Shown: one piece after another, positions 1-8,730 of the stretch | How positions within the stretch are numbered: position 1 is the stretch's first letter | How the letters are laid out: every line of letters starts with the position of its first letter | From: Streptomyces violaceoruber | GTDB taxonomy: Bacteria; Actinomycetota; Actinomycetes; Streptomycetales; Streptomycetaceae | NCBI GenBank assembly: GCA_000720805.1 | Contig: JODI01000022.1 | Span: forward strand, 1 to 64,000 | DNA length: 64,000 bases | Direction of reading: 5' to 3' | Notes under the pieces: model-generated | Databases searched by the model: none | What the model was told of the DNA's origin: nothing | Seen by the model: the letters and a program-made list of their open reading frames with translations, nothing else | Program-made: the position numbers and the translations under genes

Positions 1-56
1 CACCGAGATCTACACCTCTCTATTCGTCGGCAGCGTCAGATGTGTATAAGAGACAG
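1..56 (+). other. Illumina Nextera adapter (assembly artefact)
   Basis: Positions 1-15 are the end of the P5 sequence, 16-23 read CTCTCTAT (a Nextera i5 index), 24-37 are the Nextera read-1 primer part, and 38-56 are the Tn5 mosaic end AGATGTGTATAAGAGACAG. These bases were not trimmed before assembly, so the window starts at a contig end and genomic sequence begins at about 57. Open frames that run into this stretch are artefacts. Bases 57-314 hold no gene I can support. Confidence 0.98.
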
Positions 57-314
57 GGCTTGGGGCGTGGATGGGGGTTGGGGGCTTGGAGGCCGTACGT
101 CCGTGGGCGTGGGTCGTGGACGTACGGCGTGCGCCTGGGCCTGCGGCGTGCGGCGGTGGCGTGCGGCAGCACGGACTCGCGGCGGGCTCTCGGGTTCCTC
201 TTCGGGAACCTTGCGTGTCCGTCCTCGGTCTCCGGCCCCTGACACCGCTCCGGCCCCCTGCCCACCGCAAACCGCAGATGAGGGGGACGCCGCCGCCATT
301 GCTCGCAGCCGGAC

Positions 315-1676
315 CTACACCGCCCGCCACGGAAGCTCCGCGGTGATCCGCGTCGGGCCCCCGGCGGGGGAGTCGACCACCAGGATTCCGTCCACCGCGT
401 CCAGCCGTTCGGCCAGGCCGCCCAGGCCCGAGCCGGCGGAGATGTCCGCGCCGCCGACGCCGTCGTCGACGACCTGCAGCATCAGGCGGTTCTCCACTCG
501 CCAGACGTCGACCGCCGCCCAGGTGGCCTGCGCGTGCTTGCTGATGTTCTGCAGCAGCTCCGACACCGTGAAGTACGCGATCCCCTCGATCGCCGGCGCC
601 GGTCGCGACGGCAGGTCCACCTCCATCTGCACCGGAACCGTGCACCGCGAGGCGACCGCGGACAGGGCGGCATCCAGCCCGCGGTCCGTCAGCACGGCCG
701 GATGAATGCCCCGCGCCAGGTCCCGCAACTCCTGCAGCGCCGTCTTCACCTCGCCGTGCGCGTCGTCCACCATCCGCGCCGCCGCATGCGGGTCCTCCGC
801 CAGCTTCTCCTTCGCCAGCCCCAGATCCATCGCCAGTGCCACCAGCCGCGCCTGGGCCCCGTCGTGCAGATCCCGCTCGATGCGCCGCAGGTCCGCCGCC
901 GCCGTGTCCACCACGACCCCGCGGTCCGACTCCAGCTCCACCACCCGCGCCGACAGCCGTGTCGGCCCGAGCAGCCCGTGCACCAGCAGCCGGTCCACCA
1001 TCGTCAGCGCCCGCACGATCCACGGCGTGGCCAGCGTGAACAACACTCCCACCAGCGCGGTCACGGTGATCTCGAACGGGTTGTCGAGGTAGACGCGGTG
1101 GGTCTCGTCGCCGTACAACTGGATCCCGTCCTGACCGGCGAAGAGCGGGAAGAGCCAGAACCACAGCGGGTACGTCATCAGTGTCCAGCCGAGCGCGAAG
1201 AAGTTCACGACGACGGCGAACGAGAACACCGACCACGGCAGAGACAACAGTGAGTACAGCGCGCTCCGCCATGAGGTGCCGCTCTTCAGCACCGCCCCCA
1301 CCCAGGCCGGCGCGCCCTGTTTCTTCATCCGCAGCGGCTCGGGTTCGCCCACATCGAGGCCCAGCAGCCCCCGCGCACGGGCCCGCTCCAGTGACCCGAG
1401 GCCCCGGCAGCCGGCCAGCCCTACCGCCAGCAGCGGTATCCCGAGGAATGTCACGAGCAGGCCCACACCGAGCGCGACCATCGTGATCGTGTACACGAAC
1501 AGCAGGATGCTGATCGGCAGGCTCAGCAGCACGTACGCCAGCTCGCGCCAGCTGCGTGCCTCGAACGGTGCCCGCAGCCCGGCCGGAAGGCGGTGCCGCC
1601 GCACCTCCTCGGGGAACCCGAGCCCGCTGTCGTGCCCGTAGTCCTGCCCGTAGCCCTGTCCGTAGTCCGTGGCCAT
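315..1676 (-). CDS. Sensor histidine kinase with membrane sensor domain (paralogue 1)
   Basis: A 453-residue membrane histidine kinase that should autophosphorylate and pass phosphate to a NarL/LuxR-type response regulator. The N-terminal part holds several hydrophobic segments of the Streptomyces 'putative sensor' type. The dimerisation/phosphoacceptor helix carries ERDLHDGAQARLVAL, followed by an HATPase domain with an N box (ELLQNISKHAQ), DDGVGGAD and GLGGLAERLDAVDG. I chose the ATG at 1676 (MATDYGQGYG) because AAGGA lies 8 bases before it; an open frame runs on to 1754 without a good ribosome site. It is closely related to the next gene and probably arose by tandem duplication. The partner regulator is not visible; it may have lain left of the contig end. 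Confidence 0.9.
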   Translation of the reverse strand: MATDYGQGYGQDYGHDSGLGFPEEVRRHRLPAGLRAPFEARSWRELAYVLLSLPISILLFVYTITMVALGVGLLVTFLGIPLLAVGLAGCRGLGSLERARARGLLGLDVGEPEPLRMKKQGAPAWVGAVLKSGTSWRSALYSLLSLPWSVFSFAVVVNFFALGWTLMTYPLWFWLFPLFAGQDGIQLYGDETHRVYLDNPFEITVTALVGVLFTLATPWIVRALTMVDRLLVHGLLGPTRLSARVVELESDRGVVVDTAAADLRRIERDLHDGAQARLVALAMDLGLAKEKLAEDPHAAARMVDDAHGEVKTALQELRDLARGIHPAVLTDRGLDAALSAVASRCTVPVQMEVDLPSRPAPAIEGIAYFTVSELLQNISKHAQATWAAVDVWRVENRLMLQVVDDGVGGADISAGSGLGGLAERLDAVDGILVVDSPAGGPTRITAELPWRAV

Positions 1677-1804
1677 CGGCGTCGTCCTTCTCCCTTGTCC
1701 CCGCGGCTGTGTCGTCGTACCTCCACCCTGCTCGGCCCGGAGCCTGTGGACCATGGAGTCCGTCGGCGTCTCGGGAGGGGGGTTTTCCCTACCTCTTCTT
1801 CTCC

Positions 1805-3085
1805 TCAGGCCCTGCTAGGGCCCTTCTGATGGATCTCCGCGGCGTCGCGACGCCCGGTACGCACTCCCCCACTCTCGACTTCGCTCGAGCGGGGGGACCC
1901 CCATGCCGCACGGCGCGAAGGGCCAGGTGGCTCCGCCACATGACCCTCCACGCCGCACAGGCCGTCCACGGCGTCCAGGCGTTCGGCGAGGCCGCGCATG
2001 CCCGTACCGCCGTCGAGGCGGGCGCCGCCGCGACCGTCGTCCCACACCTGGATCAGCAGCCGGTCGTCCGACCGCCACACCTCCACCGACGCCGACTTCG
2101 CGCCGCTGTGCTTACTGACGTTCTGCAACAGCTCCGAGACGGTGAAGTAGGCGATGCCCTCGATGGCCGCGACCGGTCTGGAATCCAGGTCAGCCGTCAC
2201 CTTCACCGGCACCGTGCAGCGGGTCGCGACCGAGGACAGAGCGGCATCCAGGCCCCGGTCCGTGAGGACGGCCGGATGAATGCCCCGGGCCAGGTCCCGC
2301 AGCTCCTGCAGCGCGAGCTTCACCTCGCCGTGCGCCTCCTCGACCATCGCTGCCACGAGCTTCTCGTCGGTGTGACCGTCCAGCAGCTTCTCCTTGGCCA
2401 TGCCCAGTCCCATCGCCAGATTGACCAGCCGGGCCTGCGCTCCGTCGTGCAGGTCGCGCTCGATGCGCCGCAGGTCCGCCGCGGCCGTGTCCACCACGAC
2501 CCCCCGGTCGGACTCCAGCTCGGCGATCCGCCGCTCCAGTTCGTCGGAGGGCGACAGCAGCCCGCGCACCATCGCACGGTCCACGTTGGTCAGCCCCCGC
2601 GCTATGAACGGCAGGACCGGCCACAGCACGAACAGCGAGGTCAGCGTCAGGGCGAAGGTGAAAATGCCCCAGGGCAGCCGCACGAAGTCGTAGAGCATCG
2701 TCCGCCAGCCGACCGGGTCCGTCAGCCCCAACCACAGTCGTTGGAGAAACCCGATGCCCTTTCTGTTGCGCAGCCGCAGCGGGCTCGGCTCGTCCACGCG
2801 GAGCCCGAGCAGCGCCCTGGCCCGCGCCCGTTCCAGGCGGCCCAGCCACCGGGCGCCCATCAGCCCGGCCGCGAGCATCGGCAGCCCGATCACCGTGACG
2901 GTGAGCCCGGCTCCGGCGGACAGCACCGTCACCACGTAGACGAAGCCGATCAGCGCCATCGGAAGGTTCGCCAGCAGGTGTGCGATCTCCTTCCAGGTGT
3001 GCCCTGGGAAGGCGAAACGTGCCGGTGGCAGGCGGTCGCTGTCCGCTTCCACGGAGGGGCTCGAGGCCGGGAGTCGTTCGGTCAT
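1805..3085 (-). CDS. Sensor histidine kinase with membrane sensor domain (paralogue 2)
   Basis: A 426-residue paralogue of the preceding kinase with the same plan: N-terminal membrane segments, the phosphoacceptor helix ERDLHDGAQARLVNL, the N box ELLQNVSKHSG, DDGRGGAR and GMRGLAERLDAVDG. The ATP-binding elements look intact. After this last motif, homology to paralogue 1 (which ends VDSPAGGPTRITAELPW) stops, and the frame runs through a REP-like palindrome for about 50 further residues of Pro/Ser/Arg-rich sequence. The final beta strand of the HATPase fold has thus been replaced by repeat-encoded residues. The enzyme may still work, but the tail is not native. The gene diverges from nuoA. Confidence 0.88.
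   Translation of the reverse strand: MTERLPASSPSVEADSDRLPPARFAFPGHTWKEIAHLLANLPMALIGFVYVVTVLSAGAGLTVTVIGLPMLAAGLMGARWLGRLERARARALLGLRVDEPSPLRLRNRKGIGFLQRLWLGLTDPVGWRTMLYDFVRLPWGIFTFALTLTSLFVLWPVLPFIARGLTNVDRAMVRGLLSPSDELERRIAELESDRGVVVDTAAADLRRIERDLHDGAQARLVNLAMGLGMAKEKLLDGHTDEKLVAAMVEEAHGEVKLALQELRDLARGIHPAVLTDRGLDAALSSVATRCTVPVKVTADLDSRPVAAIEGIAYFTVSELLQNVSKHSGAKSASVEVWRSDDRLLIQVWDDGRGGARLDGGTGMRGLAERLDAVDGLCGVEGHVAEPPGPSRRAAWGSPRSSEVESGGVRTGRRDAAEIHQKGPSRA
1862..1904. repeat. REP-like palindromic element
   Basis: An imperfect palindrome: TCCCCC, then CTCGA and its complement TCGAG around a short CTTCGC loop, then GGGGGGA and ACCCCC. Small elements of this type are common between genes in Streptomyces. 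Here it lies inside the 3' end of the second kinase and supplies its C-terminal codons. Confidence 0.7.
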
Positions 3086-3199
3086 ACGGGTTAGCGTGCC
3101 GCGCCGCGGCCCGCCGCGCCATGAGGTGGACCGCCGCGATCCACTGGGGAAAACCCCACCCTCACCACCTGCGGCTTCCCTCAGGCAGTGACGGGCTGC

Positions 3200-3227
3200 T
3201 TACGCTCTCTTTAGCAGGGCCTAGACT
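3200..3227 (+). promoter_or_regulatory. Candidate promoter of the nuo operon
   Basis: TTACGC at 3200-3205, a 16-base spacer, then TAGACT at 3222-3227, upstream of nuoA in the 209-base gap to the divergent kinase. The -10 match is good and the -35 match is weak. No experimental start is known. Confidence 0.4.
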
Positions 3228-3294
3228 CCCGTGCGTACAGATCGTCGAACAGAGTCCAGGTCACAGAGTCCAGGTCAGGGAGCGAGGGACGGGC

Positions 3295-3717
3295 GTGCCG
3301 GAACCGACCGTTGTCGAGTCGACCGCTGTCAACGCGACCGTCGTCGCGGCGGACTACTTCCAGTCGTACTCGGTCGTCGGACTGCTCGCCGTGGTCGGCG
3401 TGCTGTTCGTCGCTGTCGCCTTCGGCGCCGGACGCCTGCTGCGACCCGTGGTCCCCACGCCCGAGAAGCTCCTGACGTACGAGTGCGGGGTCGACCCCGT
3501 CGGCGAGGGCTGGGCGCACACCCAGGTCCGCTACTACGTCTACGCGTTCCTGTACGTCATCTTCGCCGTCGACTCGATCTTCCTGTTCCCCTGGGCCACG
3601 GTCTTCGCCGCCCCCGGCTACGGCGCGACCACCCTCGTGGAAATGTTCATCTTCCTCGGCTTCCTCGCCGTGGGCCTGCTGTACGCATACAAGAAGGGCG
3701 TCCTGGCATGGACGTGA
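3295..3717 (+). CDS. nuoA: NADH-quinone oxidoreductase subunit A (NuoA)
   Basis: A 140-residue membrane subunit of complex I with three hydrophobic helices (around [39 protein letters not shown] and [19 protein letters not shown]) and the conserved loop [12 protein letters not shown], where the family Cys of YECG is present. I chose GTG 3295 because AGGGA lies just before it; longer upstream reading is not conserved. The gene overlaps nuoB by 10 bases. It is first in the nuoABCHIJKLMN cluster, which has no nuoDEFG. Confidence 0.95.
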   Translation: MPEPTVVESTAVNATVVAADYFQSYSVVGLLAVVGVLFVAVAFGAGRLLRPVVPTPEKLLTYECGVDPVGEGWAHTQVRYYVYAFLYVIFAVDSIFLFPWATVFAAPGYGATTLVEMFIFLGFLAVGLLYAYKKGVLAWT

Positions 3718-4430
3718 CCCCCACTCCTTCCGAGCCTGTTCTGCTTCCGGAGCCGAAGCGGCTGGGTGCCCTCGCGCGCCTGGCCCCCGAGCCGATGAAG
3801 GTGGTCCTGAACTGGGGCCGCCGCTACTCCCTCTGGGTCTTCAACTTCGGCCTCGCGTGCTGCGCGATCGAGTTCATCGCCGCGTCCATGGCCCGCCACG
3901 ACTTCATCCGCCTCGGCGTGATCCCCTTCGCGCCCGGCCCGCGCCAGGCCGACCTGATGGTCGTCTCCGGAACGGTCACGGACAAGATGGCGCCGGCCGT
4001 GAAGCGCCTCTACGAACAGATGCCCGAGCCGAAGTACGTGATCTCCTTCGGTGCGTGCTCCAACTGCGGCGGCCCGTACTGGGACTCGTACTCCGTGACC
4101 AAGGGCGTCGACCAGATCATCCCGGTGGACGTGTACGTCCCCGGCTGCCCGCCCCGCCCCGAGGCGCTCCTCCAGGGGATCCTCAAACTCCAGGAGAAGA
4201 TCGCGCGGGAGTCGCTGGGGGAGCGATACGGGTACGGCTCCGGAGCCGGTTCCGACGCCGGGCGCCCGTCGGCCGCTGCGCTGGAGAGCGGGCTGGTGCG
4301 GGGGCCGGGGACGGACTCCGGTGCGGGTGCGGGTACGGCCTCGGGGGCGGCAGCGGGTTCGGGGACGGGTGCGGCTGAGGGCTCGGGACCCGGCTCAGGT
4401 TCGGCTTCGGGGCCGGGGGAGGGCCGATGA
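3708..4430 (+). CDS. nuoB: NADH-quinone oxidoreductase subunit B (NuoB)
   Basis: A 240-residue iron-sulfur subunit that carries the terminal [4Fe-4S] cluster N2. The cluster ligands are all visible: the CC pair in GLACCAIEF, Cys in FGACSNCGG and Cys in [10 protein letters not shown]. The first ~170 residues match the family; the last ~70 are a Gly/Ala/Ser-rich low-complexity tail. It overlaps nuoA by 10 bases and nuoC by 4 (ATGA), suggesting translational coupling. In ordinary complex I, N2 sits at the NuoB-NuoD interface, yet nuoD is missing here. Confidence 0.95.
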   Translation: MDVTPTPSEPVLLPEPKRLGALARLAPEPMKVVLNWGRRYSLWVFNFGLACCAIEFIAASMARHDFIRLGVIPFAPGPRQADLMVVSGTVTDKMAPAVKRLYEQMPEPKYVISFGACSNCGGPYWDSYSVTKGVDQIIPVDVYVPGCPPRPEALLQGILKLQEKIARESLGERYGYGSGAGSDAGRPSAAALESGLVRGPGTDSGAGAGTASGAAAGSGTGAAEGSGPGSGSASGPGEGR

Positions 4431-6079
4431 CCGTGGTCGGCTGGCTGCCCGCTCCCGTCGAGGACCTGTTCGGTACGGAGGCCACGGCCGAGGAATCGTA
4501 CGAGGTGCTGACGGTCGACGTACCGCCCGCGTCCTGGCTCGCGGCGCTGGAGACGGCCCGCGACCGACTGGCCTGCACCTACTTCGACTGGCTGAGCGCG
4601 GTCGACGAACCAGGCGTGGGCTTCCGCGTCGCGGCGCACGTCGTGGCGCTCTCCCCCGTACGACGGCTTCTGCTCCGTACGACAGTCCCGCACGAGGCCC
4701 CTGTTCTGCCCAGCGCGGTGGACGTGTTCGCGGGCGCGGCCTGGCACGAACGCGAGACGCACGAGATGTTCGGCGTCGGCTTCGAGGGCCACCCCGCCCT
4801 GGACCATCTCCTGCTCCCGGAGGGCTTCGAGGGCCACCCCCTCCGCAAGGACTTCGTCCTCGCCGCCCGCGTGGCCAAGGCGTGGCCCGGCGCGAAGGAA
4901 CCGGGCGAGTCCGAACACGGCGGTCCCAAGCGCCGCCAGATGCTTCCACCGGGCGTCCCCGACCCGAACGAATGGGGCCCGCTGAAGGGCCAGCTCCCGC
5001 CCGCTCCGGCCCGCCCGGCACGGGGGGCGGGACGCGCGGCGGCCGAGCGTCCGTCGCGTACGACCGGTGAGCGACCGGCACGTGCGGCAGGGGAACGCCC
5101 GGCTGCTGGGGCTGGGGAGCGCCCGGTACGTAGGACCCGGTCGGCGTCGGCCGGATCGGCGAGCCAGGTGACGGGGCCGGCGGGAGCGCCGGACACCCCG
5201 GGAATCCAGGGGACGCAGGGGGAGACGGAAGCGGCTTCGGCCACGCCGACGGCTCCTGCTCAGGAGTCTGCGGCTGCTCCTGGTTCTTCCGCTGTTCCAG
5301 GTTCTTCGGCCGGCGCGCCGCGTCGTACGCGGTCGGCGTCGGAAGGGTCGGTGAGCCAGGGGGACCAGGCAGGTCAGGCGAATCGGCCAGGTCAGGGGGA
5401 CCAAGCAGGTCAGGCAGGTCAGGCGGACCAGGAAAAGGAGTCCAGGGAGTCCGCGGTGGGACACCAGGGCAAGCAAGGGGCGTCGCCCGCTGCGGACGCT
5501 ACGAACGTACCGGGAGCACCGGCCGGCCCGCGCCGCGCGCGTTCGGTATCAGGGGGCTCGGCGTCGCAGCGTGCGCAGACCCCGTCGACCGAGGCCACGC
5601 CCAGCCGCCCCGCCACCGGGCCCCGCAGCTCGGACGCCCCCTGGCACCACGCCCGCCCAGCTTTCGAGGAGCCGGAGCCGGGCCCGACGCCGTCGGAAGA
5701 CCGGCCGACCACGGAACGGCAGCCGGCGTCGGAGCCGATCCGCCCAGTCACAGAGCCGAGCCCGGCGGTGAAGGACTCGTCCGCCGAACCGGCTCTTGCC
5801 GAGGAGCCCGAGCCCGCCGATACACCTGAGCCGGCCGACACAGCCGAGCCCGCCCACGCCCCCTCGAACGACCCCGGCCCCCAACCGTCGGCCGAAGCCG
5901 AAGCCGAAGCCCAAGCCCAAGCCCAAGCCGAAGCCGGCGCTGGCACCGGTACCGGCACCGATGCTGACGCCGACGAGTCCCCCAACCCCCCGCCCGGACC
6001 TACCGCTTCCGAAGGCCCCACCCCCGCCCCTCCGACCAGGGCCCCCGAAGACCCGGACACCGCAGGAGGCCAGCAGTGA
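4427..6079 (+). CDS. nuoC: NuoC-like subunit with long disordered tail
   Basis: A 550-residue protein. Residues 1-190 are the complex I 30-kDa subunit, with [19 protein letters not shown] and the C-terminal [15 protein letters not shown] signature. The remaining ~360 residues are Pro/Ala/Glu/Gln-rich and predicted disordered. Inside this tail are three related repeats near residues 231, 296 and 367: [26 protein letters not shown] and [13 protein letters not shown]. Stretches of alternating Ala with Glu or Gln lie near the end. NuoC proteins are normally about 200 residues, so the tail is a large addition, not a NuoD fusion: no NuoD-like sequence is seen. Overlaps with nuoB (ATGA) and nuoH (GTGA) place it firmly in the operon. 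Confidence 0.85.
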   Translation: MTVVGWLPAPVEDLFGTEATAEESYEVLTVDVPPASWLAALETARDRLACTYFDWLSAVDEPGVGFRVAAHVVALSPVRRLLLRTTVPHEAPVLPSAVDVFAGAAWHERETHEMFGVGFEGHPALDHLLLPEGFEGHPLRKDFVLAARVAKAWPGAKEPGESEHGGPKRRQMLPPGVPDPNEWGPLKGQLPPAPARPARGAGRAAAERPSRTTGERPARAAGERPAAGAGERPVRRTRSASAGSASQVTGPAGAPDTPGIQGTQGETEAASATPTAPAQESAAAPGSSAVPGSSAGAPRRTRSASEGSVSQGDQAGQANRPGQGDQAGQAGQADQEKESRESAVGHQGKQGASPAADATNVPGAPAGPRRARSVSGGSASQRAQTPSTEATPSRPATGPRSSDAPWHHARPAFEEPEPGPTPSEDRPTTERQPASEPIRPVTEPSPAVKDSSAEPALAEEPEPADTPEPADTAEPAHAPSNDPGPQPSAEAEAEAQAQAQAEAGAGTGTGTDADADESPNPPPGPTASEGPTPAPPTRAPEDPDTAGGQQ

Positions 6080-7044
6080 ACGACGCTCTCGACGTCGCCT
6101 GGCGACTCCTGATCATCTTCGTCGTCTTCCTGACCTTCCCGCTGATCGTGGGCCAGACGGAGCACAAGGTCATGGCTCACATGCAGGGCCGCCTGGGCCC
6201 CATGTACGCCGGTGGATTCCACGGTTGGGCACAACTCGTCGCCGACGGCGTGAAGTTCGCGCAGAAGGAAGACGTCGTCCCCGCGGGCGCGGACCGCCGT
6301 ATCTTCCAACTAGCACCCGCGGTCGCCCTCCTCCCGTATCTCCTGGTCCTCCTCGCCATCCCCATCGGCCCGAGCGAGGGCGCCGTAGGAGAAGTCATCG
6401 ACGCGGGCGTCTTCTTCGTCCTCGCGGTGATGGGGGTGGGAGTCCTCGGCTCGCTCATGGCCGGCTGGGCCTCCGCCAACAAGTTCTCCCTCCTCGGCGG
6501 CCTGCGCACCGCCGCCCAGCTCCTCGCCTACGAACTCCCGATGCTGCTCACCGCCGCCTCGGTGGCGATGGCGGCCGGGACGGTGTCGATCCCCGGCATC
6601 CTCGACGCCTTCAAGTGGTGGTGGCTGCCCTGGCAGATCGTCGGCGCGATCGTCTTCTTCGTTGCCGGGCTGGCCGAACTCCAACGGCCGCCCTTCGACA
6701 TGCCCGTCGCCGACTCGGAGATCATCTTCGGTGCGTACACCGAGTACACCGGCCTCCGCTTCGCCCTGTTCCTCCTCGCCGAGTACGCCGGGATCGTCGT
6801 CCTGTGCGGCCTGACCACCGTCCTCTTCCTGGGCGGCTGGCACGGCCCCTGGGGCGCCGACGGCCTCGGCTGGGTCTGGACCCTCCTGAAGACCGCCGTC
6901 CTCGCCTTCATCGTCATCTGGCTGCGCGTCACCTACCCCCGCCTGCGGGAGGACCAGCTCCAGAAGCTCTCCTGGACCCTCCTCGTCCCCCTCTCCCTCG
7001 CCCAGATCGCCCTCACCGGCATCGTCAAGGTGGTGATCCAGTAG
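6076..7044 (+). CDS. nuoH: NADH-quinone oxidoreductase subunit H (NuoH)
   Basis: A 322-residue multi-spanning subunit that forms the quinone chamber between the peripheral and membrane arms. Family signatures seen are [42 protein letters not shown] and TEYTG near the middle. Start GTG 6076 overlaps the nuoC stop. Length is a little short of many NuoH proteins but complete at both ends. Confidence 0.95.
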   Translation: MNDALDVAWRLLIIFVVFLTFPLIVGQTEHKVMAHMQGRLGPMYAGGFHGWAQLVADGVKFAQKEDVVPAGADRRIFQLAPAVALLPYLLVLLAIPIGPSEGAVGEVIDAGVFFVLAVMGVGVLGSLMAGWASANKFSLLGGLRTAAQLLAYELPMLLTAASVAMAAGTVSIPGILDAFKWWWLPWQIVGAIVFFVAGLAELQRPPFDMPVADSEIIFGAYTEYTGLRFALFLLAEYAGIVVLCGLTTVLFLGGWHGPWGADGLGWVWTLLKTAVLAFIVIWLRVTYPRLREDQLQKLSWTLLVPLSLAQIALTGIVKVVIQ

Positions 7045-7046
7045 CT

Positions 7047-7652
7047 ATGTCCCGCCCGTCACCCGGCCACCGCCCCGCAACGACGCCCTCCGGGCGGCCC
7101 CGCCTGTCGATCCCCGGCAGCGGCCTCGCCAAGGGCCTGGCCGTCACCCTCCGCACGATGACGAAGAAGACCGTCACCGAGCAGTACCCGGACGCCCAGC
7201 CCGATCTCCCTCCCCGCACCCGCGGCGTCATCGGGCTGTTCGAGGAGAACTGCACGGTCTGCATGCTGTGCGCCCGTGAGTGCCCGGACTGGTGCATCTA
7301 CATCGACTCCCACAAGGAGACGGTCCCGCCGGCCGCCCCCGGCGGCCGCGAGCGCAGCCGCAATGTTCTCGACCGCTTCGCCATCGACTTCTCCCTGTGC
7401 ATGTACTGCGGCATCTGCATCGAGGTCTGTCCTTTCGACGCTCTGTTCTGGTCCCCGGAGTTCGAGTACGCCGAGACCGACATCCGTGAGCTCACCCACG
7501 AGCGCGACAAGCTCCGTGAGTGGATGTGGACCGTCCCGGCCCCGCCCGCCCTCGATCCCGGTGCGGAGGAACCGAAGGAGATCGCCGCCGCCCGTAAGAC
7601 GGCGGAGAAGCTGGCGGCCGCACAGGCCGAGCCGAAGGAAGGAGAATCGTGA
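7047..7652 (+). CDS. nuoI: NADH-quinone oxidoreductase subunit I (NuoI)
   Basis: A 201-residue ferredoxin-like subunit with two [4Fe-4S] motifs, [12 protein letters not shown] and [12 protein letters not shown] (clusters N6a and N6b). The N-terminal [20 protein letters not shown] segment and the [10 protein letters not shown] lead are typical. ATG 7047 is two bases after nuoH; an open frame extends far upstream through nuoC and nuoH but is not conserved. The Ala/Glu-rich C-terminal end is short. Confidence 0.95.
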   Translation: MSRPSPGHRPATTPSGRPRLSIPGSGLAKGLAVTLRTMTKKTVTEQYPDAQPDLPPRTRGVIGLFEENCTVCMLCARECPDWCIYIDSHKETVPPAAPGGRERSRNVLDRFAIDFSLCMYCGICIEVCPFDALFWSPEFEYAETDIRELTHERDKLREWMWTVPAPPALDPGAEEPKEIAAARKTAEKLAAAQAEPKEGES

Positions 7653-8323
7653 CCCTTGCCGCCGAGACCCACGGCTTCCTCTCCCCGACCGGCGTCGAGA
7701 TCGCCTTCCTCCTCGTCGGCCTGGTCACGTTCGGCGCCGCGCTGGTCACCGTCACCACCAAGCAACTGGTGCACGCCGCCCTGTGGCTGGTGGTCGCTCT
7801 CGGCGGCCTCGCCGTCGAGTACCTCCTGCTCACCGCCGAGTTCATCGCCTGGGTGCAGGTCCTGATCTATGTCGGTTCCGTGGTCGTCCTCCTTCTGTTC
7901 GGTCTGATGCTCACCAAAGCGCCCATCGGCCGCTCCCCGGACGCCGACTCCGGCAACCGCTGGGCCGCCCTCGCCGTCGCCGTCGCCGCCGCGGCGGCCC
8001 TGGTCTGGGTCGTCGTCGACGCCTTCCGCGCGACCTGGATCGACCTGGACGGTCCCGCCGCCGGCTCCACCGACGCCACTGGTGCCAGCCTCTTCCAGAA
8101 CTGGGTCCTCCCGTTCGAGGCCCTGTCCGTCCTCCTCCTCGCCGCCCTCGTCGGCGCGATCGTCCTCTCCCGCAAGGAGAAGACCGGCGTGAGCCAACCA
8201 ACCGCGGGCAAGGCCGACACGGGCCCATCCGCGCGCGGGACTCAGGCGAGCCAAGCCACCCCAGGCAAGACCAGCGCGAGCCAAGGCACCGCGGGCAAGG
8301 CCGACCGGGAAGGGACGCCCTGA
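7649..8323 (+). CDS. nuoJ: NADH-quinone oxidoreductase subunit J (NuoJ)
   Basis: A 224-residue subunit with about five hydrophobic helices, including [18 protein letters not shown] and [21 protein letters not shown], the conserved part that takes part in coupling. The C-terminal ~40 residues are polar repeats ([27 protein letters not shown]). Start GTG 7649 follows AAGGAAGGAG and overlaps the nuoI stop. Confidence 0.93.
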   Translation: MTLAAETHGFLSPTGVEIAFLLVGLVTFGAALVTVTTKQLVHAALWLVVALGGLAVEYLLLTAEFIAWVQVLIYVGSVVVLLLFGLMLTKAPIGRSPDADSGNRWAALAVAVAAAAALVWVVVDAFRATWIDLDGPAAGSTDATGASLFQNWVLPFEALSVLLLAALVGAIVLSRKEKTGVSQPTAGKADTGPSARGTQASQATPGKTSASQGTAGKADREGTP

Positions 8324-8730
8324 TGCACCTCGCCTATCCCGTGGTCCTCTCCGCCCTCCTCTTCTGCACCGGCCTGTACGGCGTCCTCGCCCGCCGCAAC
8401 GCGATCCTCGTCCTGATGTCCGTCGAGCTGATGCTCAACGCCGTCAACCTCAACCTCGTCGCCTTCGACGTCTGGCTCAGCAAGTCCGCCGAGGAGGCCC
8501 TGCACTCCGGCCAGGCCCTGACCCTGTTCACCATCGCCATCGCCGCCGCCGAGATCGGCATCGGCCTGGCGATCGTCCTCGCCGTCCACCGCAACCGCGG
8601 CACCGCCGACATCGACAAGCTCCGCGACACCGCCGAGGGCCTCGAGGGCCACCTGGCCGACGGCTCCGACAGCGACGCCCCGACGGCCGAGCAGGCCAAC
8701 CGGACCGGGAAGGCTGAGGCCACCGCGTGA
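8323..8730 (+). CDS. nuoK: NADH-quinone oxidoreductase subunit K (NuoK)
   Basis: A 135-residue three-helix antiporter-like subunit. Helix 2 holds [17 protein letters not shown] with the conserved membrane Glu, and helix 3 holds [18 protein letters not shown] with the second Glu. A polar tail of ~35 residues follows the core. ATG 8323 shares one base with the nuoJ stop. The larger open frame in this phase begins far upstream and is not the gene. Confidence 0.94.
   Translation: MHLAYPVVLSALLFCTGLYGVLARRNAILVLMSVELMLNAVNLNLVAFDVWLSKSAEEALHSGQALTLFTIAIAAAEIGIGLAIVLAVHRNRGTADIDKLRDTAEGLEGHLADGSDSDAPTAEQANRTGKAEATA

Noticed and set aside
10..1272. Long frame on the minus strand running into the contig start
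   Set aside because: Overlaps the histidine kinase in another frame, has an Arg/Gly/Pro-rich composition and ends in adapter sequence.
4427..6079. NuoC-NuoD fusion
   Set aside because: The extra 360 residues are low-complexity; none of the NuoD motifs is present.
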